Origin: Streptomyces sp. NBC_00224
Lineage (GTDB): Bacteria; Actinomycetota; Actinomycetes; Streptomycetales; Streptomycetaceae
NCBI RefSeq assembly: GCF_041435195.1
Contig: NZ_CP108106.1
Span: 1,550,001 to 1,614,000, forward strand
Direction: 5' to 3'
Length of the DNA stretch: 64,000 bases
The position numbers and the translations under genes are program-made. How positions within the stretch are numbered: the first letter of the stretch is position 1; the number at the start of each line of letters is the position of its first letter. Shown here in pieces: positions 50,771 through 58,625 of this stretch. A model generated the notes under the pieces. It was not told the origin of the DNA. It saw nothing but the letters and a program-made list of their open reading frames with translations, and made no database searches.

Positions 50771-51645
50771 ACCGCCGCCCCCGGCTGCTGCTCCGGGATG
50801 CGGGCGGCGGGGAAGGCGTCCGGGCCGCTCCCCCGGCCCGTGCGGGCCAGTTCGAGCACGGCGCGCGCCACCCGTTCCGCCGCCTGGGGGACCTGACGGA
50901 AGCTCGGGAAGTCGTTCACGTCGACCACCACCGGCCCGTCGGGACCGAGCAGCACGTCCACCCCGTACAGGTCCAGGCCGTAGACCGCGCCGACCTGCGC
51001 GACGGTCGCGGCCACCTCGGCGGACAGCGCCACCTGCCGCTCGCGCACGGCGTGGTCGGGGTGGAGCGGGGAGCAGCGCTCGGTGGCGTACAGCTCGCCG
51101 CCCACGCAGTACACCTTGAGGTCCACGCCCGAATTGGGCACATACGGCTGGGCCACCAGCATGCCCTGGCCCGCCAGTTGCCCGGTCATCGCGGCGAGCC
51201 GGTCCGGCGAGGGCACCAGGCACACACCGCGCCCGGCGCTGCCGTCGGCGGGCTTGACCACCAGCGGGAACTCGGATTCGGGTATCTCCGCGAGGAGCTC
51301 GGGGACGGCCGCCGCGTACGTCGTCGGCATCGGCAGGCCCCGGCTGCGGCCGATGGCCGCCGCGAGCGCCTTGTCCCGTACGCCCCGTATCGACCGGGCG
51401 TCGTTGACCGTGGTCAGGCCGACCGCCGCGGCGGCCTCAAGGAGCGTGAGGCCCGGGCCGCCGGACACCGTCTTGAGCACCCAGGCGTCATGGCTGCCCG
51501 CGCTGACCGCCTCGGACATCCGCAGCAGGGAGCCGCCGGGGCGCAGCACATCCACTCGATGACCCCAGTCGACGAGTTGGCGGATCACCTCCACCGGCAT
51601 GCCGTCGTGGCGGTAGTGCTCCTCCACCAGAAAGCAGAGCCTCAT
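50767..51645 (-). CDS. ATP-grasp ligase (RimK-like), first of a pair
   Basis: 292 residues from ATG at 51645 (GGGGAAGG upstream). Same fold as its neighbour: MRLCFLVEEHYRHDGMPVEV, VDWGHRVDVLRPGG, SEFPLVVKPADGSAGRGVCL (ATP-binding loop), MLVAQPYVPNSGVDLKVYCV and DLYGVDVLLGPDGPVVVDVN-DF (Mg ligands). It overlaps the second ligase by 4 bp. The two proteins share the fold but differ in sequence, suggesting sequential ligation steps or an obligate heterodimer. No peptide substrate gene was found in the 430 bp upstream. Confidence 0.88.
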   Translation of the reverse strand: MRLCFLVEEHYRHDGMPVEVIRQLVDWGHRVDVLRPGGSLLRMSEAVSAGSHDAWVLKTVSGGPGLTLLEAAAAVGLTTVNDARSIRGVRDKALAAAIGRSRGLPMPTTYAAAVPELLAEIPESEFPLVVKPADGSAGRGVCLVPSPDRLAAMTGQLAGQGMLVAQPYVPNSGVDLKVYCVGGELYATERCSPLHPDHAVRERQVALSAEVAATVAQVGAVYGLDLYGVDVLLGPDGPVVVDVNDFPSFRQVPQAAERVARAVLELARTGRGSGPDAFPAARIPEQQPGAAV

Positions 51646-52076
51646 CGACCTTCCCCTGTAACCCCCCGGACGTCCGCCGATCTGTCCGGCGAGCTGTGAC
51701 GACACAGGATGTCATGAACGGCCGGGAACCTCGCTCCCCGCCCCGGGACCGGTTCCTGCGCAGGTCAGCGCGGTCGCCGACGAAATGGGACTTACCCTTC
51801 ACACGGATGTGAGGGTTCGGTCGCACTCTGGGCGATGCCCTGGACGGCGCTGGCGCTCGTAATCAGTGCTGTGCTGGTGGTTTGGAATTCACACACCCAT
51901 GGTTTCGCTGTTCGGCGACGGGTGCGCTGATCGCCTCTGGTCGGCCGCAGGCATATGCCAGAAGCACCACCGTATCGAGTGTTGCCAAATCCCTTACGGG
52001 GCATCGCTCCCTGTGCAACAGTCGTTACCGGTCCATCCTTCCGACTTGCAGTGCCGCGCCTGTATCGGAGTACGTC
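51646..52076. other. intergenic region between ATP-grasp pair and SpoIIE phosphatase
   Basis: 431 bp, divergent genes on both sides. A short palindrome TCACA-CGGA-TGTGA at 51799-51812 may be an operator. Base composition from about 51860 to 52070 is less GC-rich than the neighbouring genes, as expected for a promoter region. Open frames here lack ribosome sites; none is supported. Confidence 0.45.
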
Positions 52077-53516
52077 ATGCCGTCCCATCTGTTCGCGGAC
52101 CGTCCCAGCCCGCAACCGCCGGAGCGGGAGACGGTCGACGCACTGATCACACAGACCCGTCGGCTGCGCGGCGGAGTGGACGCCGTACGGCGGGACGCGC
52201 TCGTGGACGACGACGACCCGCACGGCCGCTGGCAGCGCGCCCTGTGCGATCTGGCGGTCCATCACCTCGACGACCTCGGCACACACCTGGACCAGCTGAA
52301 GGAGGGCCTCCTCCCCGAGCCCGCCCCGGAGGAGACCGGCGAAGAGGAGCCGCAGCCCGAGTTCGCGCTCGACCCGCTGCCCGGATCCCTGCTCAGCCGG
52401 GTCGGCAGCGCCGAGTGGAACCTGCTCACGGACGCGGTGGACTGGTCCGAGGAGCTCTTCCAGATATTCGGACGGGCGCCCGAGAGCGGAGCGATGTCGC
52501 TCGACGAACTGCCTTCGATGGTGTTCGCCGACGACCAGGCGCTGCTCACGGCCATGGTGACGGACTGTCTGGTCGACGGGAAGCCGATCGACGGCGAGTT
52601 CCGCATCGTCCGGACCGACGGGCGGGTGCGGACGCTGCACATGATGGGCGAGCCCGTGCTCGACGCCGACGGCTGCACCGCGTCGATGTGGGCCGTGCTG
52701 CGCGACGTCAGCGAGCTGCGCCGCAGCCAGCGCGCCGTCCGGGAGTCGCGCGACTCGCTGCGGCGCGAGCAGCACATCGCCCAGACCGAACACCGGCTCG
52801 CGGTCGAGCTGCAGGAGGCCGTACTGCCGCCGTGGCGCGGCTCGCTGCGGCTGCCCCAGGGCAACCCGGCGGCGCTCGACGTGGCGGCGCACTATCTGCC
52901 GTCGGCCACCAGCGCGCTCATCGGCGGCGACTGGTACGACGCGCTGGAACTGCCCGACGGCAGGTCTTTACTGACCGTCGGAGACCTCACCGGCCACGGC
53001 GTCACCGCCACCGGTGCCATGGCCATGCTGCTCGGCGCACTGCGCGGCATGGCCGTCGCCGGCATTCGCCCCGGCGACCTGATGGGCCACCTCAACCAGT
53101 TGCTCGACCACTCGGTCCAGCCCGCGCTCGGCAGCGCGGTCTGCTGCCAGTACGACCCGGCCACCCGCGTCCTCTCCTGGGCGCAAGCAGGACACCCCGC
53201 CCCACTGCTGTTCCGCGGCGGGACGGGGTGCGCCCTGACGTCGCCGGACGGGGTGCTGCTCGGAGCGACGTCAGGAGCCGGGTACGGACAGGCCGAGGTG
53301 CAGCTGGTCCCCGGCGATCTGCTGGTCCTGCACACCGACGGGCTGACCCGGCGGGGCACCTCCAATGAGCCGGGGTGCCGCAGGCTGCTGGAGCTCGCCG
53401 CCCGCCTCGAAACGGTCCGTACGGCCCAGGACGGGGTGCGTACGGTGGTCGAGGAGTTCGGCGAGACGGACCGCGAGGACGACGCGTGCGTGCTGGTGGC
53501 ACGCATCGGGTCGTGA
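52077..53516 (+). CDS. PAS-domain SpoIIE-type PP2C phosphatase, contains TTA codon
   Basis: 479 residues from an ATG with CGGAG upstream. Residues 1-110 are helical, 115-230 form a PAS-like sensor (DAVDWSEELFQIFGRAPESG, DGEFRIVRTDGRVRTLHMMG), a coiled coil follows (ELRRSQRAVRESRDSLRREQ), and residues 250-479 are the SpoIIE/PP2C catalytic domain with metal-binding Asp in IGGDWYDALELPDGRSLLTV, GDLTGHGVTATGAMAMLLGA and CVLVAR. Such phosphatases reactivate anti-sigma antagonists. Codon 298 is TTA (52968-52970), the only in-frame TTA noted in the window, placing expression under bldA tRNA control. It is monocistronic. Confidence 0.9.
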   Translation: MPSHLFADRPSPQPPERETVDALITQTRRLRGGVDAVRRDALVDDDDPHGRWQRALCDLAVHHLDDLGTHLDQLKEGLLPEPAPEETGEEEPQPEFALDPLPGSLLSRVGSAEWNLLTDAVDWSEELFQIFGRAPESGAMSLDELPSMVFADDQALLTAMVTDCLVDGKPIDGEFRIVRTDGRVRTLHMMGEPVLDADGCTASMWAVLRDVSELRRSQRAVRESRDSLRREQHIAQTEHRLAVELQEAVLPPWRGSLRLPQGNPAALDVAAHYLPSATSALIGGDWYDALELPDGRSLLTVGDLTGHGVTATGAMAMLLGALRGMAVAGIRPGDLMGHLNQLLDHSVQPALGSAVCCQYDPATRVLSWAQAGHPAPLLFRGGTGCALTSPDGVLLGATSGAGYGQAEVQLVPGDLLVLHTDGLTRRGTSNEPGCRRLLELAARLETVRTAQDGVRTVVEEFGETDREDDACVLVARIGS

Positions 53517-53579
53517 ACTCCCCGGCGGCAGGGATCGGTTGACGGCGGTACGGATCGATTGAGCGGAATGGGACGGTGA

Positions 53580-53603
53580 GCGGGTCCGGTTGACCGGGCC
53601 CGC
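53580..53603. terminator. short hairpin between convergent genes
   Basis: 10-bp stem with one G-U-type mismatch (GCGGGTCCGG with CCGGGCCCGC, 4-nt loop) in the 86-bp gap between the phosphatase stop and the NsdA-like stop. Confidence 0.5.
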
Positions 53604-55096
53604 TACAGGTCCATGCTCCTGCCCCGGCGCGTCGGGGCCTTCGGCAGGGCCAGCTGGATCTCCTCGCGGAGGTCCTGGATCTTCTGGTACCCGGAGTACT
53701 GCCCGGTCAGCCGGTACATCTCGCGCAACCGGTCCCAGGTGCGGTGGGAGGAGGTCTCCCCCATCGACACCAGGGCCAGCCGGGCGTAGCGGTCCGCCTG
53801 TTCGGGGTCGTCGGCGATGAAGCAGGCCGAGGCGAGCGAGATGTAGTCGAAGATCTTCGAGCGCTGGCGCCCGTTGACCCGCAGTTCGAGCGCCTGTTTC
53901 GCATGGCGGGCCGCGATGCCCGCCGCGCTCGCGTCGTGCTCGGCGAACGTACGGAACGCCAGGGCCTGCATGCCGTGGAGGTCCGCCTCGTCGAACATCT
54001 GCATCCAGCTCGGCGGGGGCACGTCGCCCCGGTCCGAGACGAAGAGCTCCTCGGCCTCGCCGAGGGTGCGCCGCATCGCCTGGCCCTGCCCCATCGACGC
54101 CTGCGCCCAGGCCTCGATGGTGTGCAGCATGGCCCGCGTGCGCGGCAGGGTCTCCTCGCCGGAACCGGACTTGGCGAGCTTCATGAGGTCGAGCGCTTCG
54201 TCGGGACGGCCCAGATGGACCATCTGCCGGGCGGCGCGGGAGAGTGCTTCGCCGGCGCGCGGGCGGTCGCCGCCCTCGCGGGCCGCGTGCGCGGCGATGA
54301 CGAAGTACTTCTGGGCGGTCGGTTCGAGGCCGATGTCGTGGGACATCCAACCGGCCAGGACGGCCAGGTTGGCGGCGACGCCCCACAGGCGCCGCTGGAG
54401 ATGGTCGGGGTGACGGTAGGCGAGCATGCCGCCCACCTCGTTGAGCTGGCCCACCACGGCCTTGCGCTGAAGCCCGCCGCCCCGGGACGCGTCCCAGGCA
54501 CGGAAGACCTCGACCGAGCGCTCCAGCGCCCCGATCTCCTGCGACCCGATGGGGGCGGCCTCATAGCGGTCGTACCCGGCGGGGTCGGCGTAGAGGGGAT
54601 CGTCGAGGTGGGGGGCGTCGGCCGAGAGTGCGGGGTCGGTGTGCAGCCAGTCGTGCATGGCGCTGCTGAGTGCGGAGCCTGCGGCGAGCGCGGCGCCCGC
54701 GCCCACCAGACCGCGTCGGTTGAGCATGAGGTCCATTCCCGTGAATTCGGTGAGGACCGCCGCCGTCCGTTCAGGCGCCCACGGTAGGCCGTCGGGATTC
54801 TGCTTGGGTCCGACGTCCCGCCGCTTTCCGGCGCGCCCTTGCCGGTCGAAACCGAGGTCCTCGATGGTCACGACACGGCCGAGCCGCTCGGTGAACAGAG
54901 CCGCCAGCACCCTCGGCACCGGATCGCGCGGGGACTCCCCCATGTCGATCCAACGCCGCACCCGCGAGGTGTCGGTGGCCAGCTGGGGGTGGCCCATTGC
55001 CGCCGCCTGCCGGTTCACCAGCCTCGCGAGTTCGCCCTTGGACCAGCCGGCGAGGCCGAAGAGGTCGTTCAGGCGAGTGTTGGGTTGTCCGTTCAC
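53603..55096 (-). CDS. NsdA-like developmental regulator
   Basis: 497 residues from a GTG at 55096, chosen because homologues begin near NGQPNTRL; the frame is open to 55165. The N-terminal block NGQPNTRLNDLFGLAGWSKG, ELARLVNRQAAAMGHPQLAT, DTSRVRRWIDMGESPRDPVP and VLAALFTERLGRVVTIEDLG is the HTH-like signature of NsdA/NsdB proteins. The rest is a TPR-like helical array. In S. coelicolor NsdA negatively affects sporulation and antibiotic production (established for that protein). It is divergent from the phosphotransferase gene. A cytosolic regulator of development is the likely role, inferred from similarity. Confidence 0.85.
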   Translation of the reverse strand: MNGQPNTRLNDLFGLAGWSKGELARLVNRQAAAMGHPQLATDTSRVRRWIDMGESPRDPVPRVLAALFTERLGRVVTIEDLGFDRQGRAGKRRDVGPKQNPDGLPWAPERTAAVLTEFTGMDLMLNRRGLVGAGAALAAGSALSSAMHDWLHTDPALSADAPHLDDPLYADPAGYDRYEAAPIGSQEIGALERSVEVFRAWDASRGGGLQRKAVVGQLNEVGGMLAYRHPDHLQRRLWGVAANLAVLAGWMSHDIGLEPTAQKYFVIAAHAAREGGDRPRAGEALSRAARQMVHLGRPDEALDLMKLAKSGSGEETLPRTRAMLHTIEAWAQASMGQGQAMRRTLGEAEELFVSDRGDVPPPSWMQMFDEADLHGMQALAFRTFAEHDASAAGIAARHAKQALELRVNGRQRSKIFDYISLASACFIADDPEQADRYARLALVSMGETSSHRTWDRLREMYRLTGQYSGYQKIQDLREEIQLALPKAPTRRGRSMDL

Positions 55097-55329
55097 TTCA
55101 AGCCCCCAGGTTCTCGGCTGAGTTGACAGTAACCCCCTGTCAGATGCGGTGGGAGCATTCGCCACGGTTCGCCAGGGTGCGCCAGATGGTGTGCCACCCG
55201 CAGTCGGGTGTCAGGTAAGAAGGCGCCACCCCGCCCCGGCAGGCGGACCCCATTCCCCAGGGTGGGATCAGGGCCACCGGGCCGGGCTGGCCAGCAACTC
55301 GTCGGCGCACGAAGGGATCTGTTTCGCCC

Positions 55330-56469
55330 ATGTACACAGCATCGTCCTCCGTGTCAGCCCCGCCCCGGCCGCACCGTCACCTGGTGGCGGGCGGCGGACC
55401 GTACCTCGACCCCTCGCACGCCGCTCCGGCGGCGCTGGGCGCCGGCCGGACCGCGCGCCGGCCCGGGGCGGGCGTCCAACCGCCCAGCGGCAGGATCGAC
55501 TTGTCCGGGCCGCAGGGCGCACAGCTGCGGATGGCCATCGCGTCGGTGCACCGCATCTGTCCCGAGTTCAACCCGGTGCAGGTGCTGCGGCGCAGCGGCC
55601 GGTCCGTGCTGCTCGTCGGATCCACCGGGCGCGCCACGGCGGTCGCCAAGTGCCTCCTGGACCACTCGCCCGTCTGGGCCGAGCGGTTCAGGCACGAAAT
55701 AGCGGTCTACCGCGCGTTCGTCCGGCACCGCCCACCGGTGCGGGTGCCGCGGCTGATCGCCGCGGACCCCGACAACTGCACCCTGGTGATCGAGCGGATG
55801 CCCGGCCGTGCGGCGGCCCTGTCCCGGCACCCGGTCGAGGCTCCGCCCCGGGCCGACGTCCGGGCGGCCCTCGGGGCGATCAGCCGGGTCAACGCCTGGC
55901 GGCCGCCGGCCGAGATGTTCACCCGGCCGCTGGAGTACGCGCCGCGGATCACCCGCTACCACGAGCTGGGGCTCTTCACCGACCGGGATCTCAGCGACCT
56001 CCAGAAGCTGCTGCACGGTCTGGCCCACTCGGGCCGCCCGGTCGCGTGGCAGTTCTCGCACGGCGAGGCGCTGCTGACGAACATCCTGTTGTCGCCCGCG
56101 GGTCCGGTGCTGGTCGACTGGGAGCACGCTGGCTGGTACCTGCCGGGGTACGACCTGGCGACGCTGTGGGCGGTGCTCGGGGACGCCCCGGTGGCCCGGC
56201 GGCAGATCAGCCAGGCGGCACAGGCGGCCGGCCCGGCCGCGCGGGACGCCTTCCTGGTGAACCTGATGCTCGTACTGACGCGGGAGATCCGGACGTACGA
56301 GACGGCCGTGCAGCGCACCATGCGCGAGTCGGCGCCCTCGGGCGCGGGCTCGTCGCAGCAGCCGGGTGTGCCCTCGGCCGGGGAGCAGCAGAGGCTGCTG
56401 CTGCGCAGACTGCACGACGACTGCGCGCTGGCGCGTCGGGCCGTGCGTGCGGCGGTCGGGACCCGCTGA
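55330..56469 (+). CDS. aminoglycoside-phosphotransferase-fold protein
   Basis: 379 residues. The kinase-like fold is visible: [20 protein letters not shown] (ATP-site Lys), [30 protein letters not shown], the catalytic loop [14 protein letters not shown] (HGD replaced by H-G-E) and [20 protein letters not shown] (DxD-like metal site). The acidic change in the catalytic loop leaves phosphotransfer plausible but uncertain. It is cytosolic with an N-terminal low-complexity extension of 60 residues. Substrate unknown; resistance to antibiotics should not be assumed. It is divergent from the NsdA-like gene. Confidence 0.85.
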   Translation: MYTASSSVSAPPRPHRHLVAGGGPYLDPSHAAPAALGAGRTARRPGAGVQPPSGRIDLSGPQGAQLRMAIASVHRICPEFNPVQVLRRSGRSVLLVGSTGRATAVAKCLLDHSPVWAERFRHEIAVYRAFVRHRPPVRVPRLIAADPDNCTLVIERMPGRAAALSRHPVEAPPRADVRAALGAISRVNAWRPPAEMFTRPLEYAPRITRYHELGLFTDRDLSDLQKLLHGLAHSGRPVAWQFSHGEALLTNILLSPAGPVLVDWEHAGWYLPGYDLATLWAVLGDAPVARRQISQAAQAAGPAARDAFLVNLMLVLTREIRTYETAVQRTMRESAPSGAGSSQQPGVPSAGEQQRLLLRRLHDDCALARRAVRAAVGTR

Positions 56470-56480
56470 CCGCCGTGTGA

Positions 56481-56519
56481 GGGGCCCGTTCCGGCTACCT
56501 GCTCCGCCGGACGGGCCCC
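56481..56519. terminator. hairpin 1 between convergent genes
   Basis: GGGGCCCGT(T)CCGGC pairs with GCCGGACGGGCCCC, one bulged base, just behind the phosphotransferase stop. Confidence 0.65.
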
Positions 56520-56529
56520 GGGGAAAGGT

Positions 56530-56573
56530 GCGCGCCGCGCGCCCGGTGCCGACACACCGGACGCGCGGCGCGC
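56530..56573. terminator. hairpin 2 between convergent genes
   Basis: A 19-bp stem with one mismatch (56530-56548 with 56555-56573, 6-nt loop) stands 21 bp from the amidase stop. With hairpin 1 it gives one terminator for each direction. Confidence 0.65.
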
Positions 56574-56594
56574 CGCCGTGTGCGCGCGCCGCGC

Positions 56595-57929
56595 TCAGCG
56601 CACCCGTACGACGTCGACGTCGGCGGCCCGCACCACGGCGATGCGGTGGCCGATCTGCACGGTGACGTACTTCGCCGTGCCGGGGAAGTACGTGTGGTCG
56701 TACGGGAGGGACGAGTCGATCGTCGGCGCGTAGAAGTAGCCGGTGGGCGCCTCGCCGCCGCCGGGGTAGGACTGGCCCGCCTTGATGGTGTACGCGAGCG
56801 GGGTGCCGACGCGCGGAGCGGTGAAGTCGGCCGGGTAGTCGGCCTTCTCGGGGTAGGCGACGCCGTACACCGCCACCTCCGTCAGGCCCGCCCTCGGCCG
56901 TACGACGTAGCCGGCGGTCGGTGTGGTCGTGCGGGTGTGCTCGGGCGTCTGGAGCCAGGCCTTCTGGCCGTACCACCAGATCGCCGTCCAGCCCGGCCTG
57001 CGCTCGGCCACGACGGCCTGCTGGGTGGCGCTGATCTTGCTGCCCCAGTCGTTGGCGCAGTTGGTGCCCGCCTCGCCGGGCGCGTGCAGGCCGGGGTCCG
57101 CGAACAGCGGGGCCGTGGCGGAGGGTTCGGTGTGCAGCGGGACGGCGCTGCTGCCCTGGACGGGCAGGTCGGCGTTCTTCTCGCAGTCGCGGAACACCTG
57201 CTGATTGGAGCCGAACCCGGGGCTGATGGTGACCAGTTGACTGCTCGGCCGCGCGGTGGGGCGGGTGGGTGCGCCGAGCACGGCCATGAAGCGGTTCCAG
57301 TCCCAGTACGGGCCCGGGTCCCAGTGCATGTTCTTGGTGCCCCCGGCCGTCGTCGGCGGCACGTTCTCGTGGCCGATGATGTGCTGGCGGTCCAGGGGAA
57401 TGTCGTACTTGGCGGCGAGGTGGCGCACCAGGGCGGCCGTGGAGCGGTACATCTCGGGCGTGTACCACTTGGCGCCCTCGACGGCGACGCCCTCCTGCTC
57501 GATGCCGATGGAGTGCGTGTTGACGTACCAGTTCCCGGCCTGCCAGGCCACGTCCTTGGTCTTCACCATCTGCGCCACATGGCCGTCCGAGGAGCGCACG
57601 ACGTAGTGGGCGGAGACGGCTCTCTTGGGATCCTGGAAGATCCGGATCGTACCGGCGTAGTCCTCTTCCGTGTCGTGAAGCACGATGTACTTGATCCGGT
57701 TGGTGGACGGCCGGTCGGAGATGTCGTAGTTCCCGTACGCCTGTTTGTTGGCCGGATCGCCGTTCTGCTGGTAGGCCGCCGGGATCCAGTCGCACTTGAG
57801 CACGCGCGGGCACTCGGTGGCGTGGTCCTGGGCCGCGCCGGCCGGGGACACGGGGGCGAGCAGGGTGAGGCCGAAGGCCCCGGTGGCGGTCAGCGCGAGT
57901 GCGAGCCTGGTCCTCTGATGGGGTGCCAT
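56595..57929 (-). CDS. secreted N-acetylmuramoyl-L-alanine amidase (amidase_2)
   Basis: 444 residues from ATG with GGAAGG upstream. Signal peptide to about residue 33 (LLAPVSPAGAAQ). The amidase_2 domain (about 55-220) has the zinc ligands in IKYIVLHDTEEDYAGTIRIF, SAHYVVRSSDGHVAQMV, IGIEQEGVA, IIGHENVPP and HWDPGPYW. The C-terminal 200 residues contain two SH3-like or cell-wall-binding repeats (SSAVPLHTEPSATAPLFADP, WGSKISATQQAVVAERRPGW, and a final Tyr-rich region). It cleaves the amide between MurNAc and L-Ala in peptidoglycan outside the membrane. Confidence 0.92.
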   Translation of the reverse strand: MAPHQRTRLALALTATGAFGLTLLAPVSPAGAAQDHATECPRVLKCDWIPAAYQQNGDPANKQAYGNYDISDRPSTNRIKYIVLHDTEEDYAGTIRIFQDPKRAVSAHYVVRSSDGHVAQMVKTKDVAWQAGNWYVNTHSIGIEQEGVAVEGAKWYTPEMYRSTAALVRHLAAKYDIPLDRQHIIGHENVPPTTAGGTKNMHWDPGPYWDWNRFMAVLGAPTRPTARPSSQLVTISPGFGSNQQVFRDCEKNADLPVQGSSAVPLHTEPSATAPLFADPGLHAPGEAGTNCANDWGSKISATQQAVVAERRPGWTAIWWYGQKAWLQTPEHTRTTTPTAGYVVRPRAGLTEVAVYGVAYPEKADYPADFTAPRVGTPLAYTIKAGQSYPGGGEAPTGYFYAPTIDSSLPYDHTYFPGTAKYVTVQIGHRIAVVRAADVDVVRVR

Positions 57930-58067
57930 GACAACCCTTCCTGCCGGGAGTTCACCTCGGGTGCGGTGCGCGCACACTGTGTGACCCCGGGTGAGGGCGC
58001 GTCAAGAGCGCCGCCAGAAGGGTGAGTTGTATCAGTGGATCAGACCAGTGGCAGGCCGGTGACGCCG

Positions 58068-58568
58068 TCAGCCCTGCTGGAAGAGCTCCGCGGGCAGCGG
58101 CTTCAGGAGCGCGTACAGGTCGTCGGTGATCGGCCGGTCCCAGCTGGCGATGGTGACCAGCACCTTGTCGCTGCGGTCGAACTGCACACAGGAGACCCGG
58201 CTCTCGGAGAGCTTGAGGCGCCGCACGATCAGCAGGTTGTCGCCCTGCATCACGGGGATGTCCTCGGCGCCGACGACCTCGACGGGCTCGTCGTTCTCCA
58301 GCGCCAGCAGGAGCTGGGAGACCTCGAACGGCACCTGGCCCTCGTCGAGCTCCCGGGCCGGGGAGCCCTCGGGCAGATTACCGATGACCATCGCGGGGCC
58401 GCGGCCGCCGAACAGGTCGTAGCGCAGGAAGACGCCCTGGCAGCTTCCGTCGGGCGCGGGCAGCAGCCCGGCACCGAGGTTTCCGGGCCAGTCGCCCGGG
58501 TCCATGGCCAGGACATCGAAGTCCGGGCCCGCGGGAGTGGCGGAGCTGCGGCGGCGGAGGAACGACAT
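58068..58568 (-). CDS. conserved hypothetical protein
   Basis: 166 residues from the ATG at 58568. Blocks such as PAGPDFDVLAMDPGDWPGNL, CQGVFLRYDLFGGRGPAMVI, LKLSESRVSCVQFDRSDKVL and SWDRPITDDLYALLKPLP look like a compact conserved domain, with no signal peptide or membrane helix. I do not recognise a family and propose no function. It lies between the amidase and the LAL regulator on the same strand, 57 bp after the latter, and could share its transcript. Confidence 0.65.
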   Translation of the reverse strand: MSFLRRRSSATPAGPDFDVLAMDPGDWPGNLGAGLLPAPDGSCQGVFLRYDLFGGRGPAMVIGNLPEGSPARELDEGQVPFEVSQLLLALENDEPVEVVGAEDIPVMQGDNLLIVRRLKLSESRVSCVQFDRSDKVLVTIASWDRPITDDLYALLKPLPAELFQQG

Positions 58569-58625
58569 GCCGCCCATGGTACGTGGCCGGGGCACCCCGA
58601 CGGGCCCCGGCCCACGTCCGGCGGT

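Noticed and set aside
51488..51826. Minus-strand frame starting upstream of the ATP-grasp pair, considered as a precursor peptide for ligation
   Set aside because: It runs through the ATP-grasp start in another frame, is Arg/Gly-rich, and lacks a ribosome site and core-like motif.
55330..56469. Phosphotransferase-fold gene considered as an antibiotic-resistance gene
   Set aside because: The catalytic loop is H-G-E rather than H-G-D and no resistance signature is present; many such proteins have other substrates.
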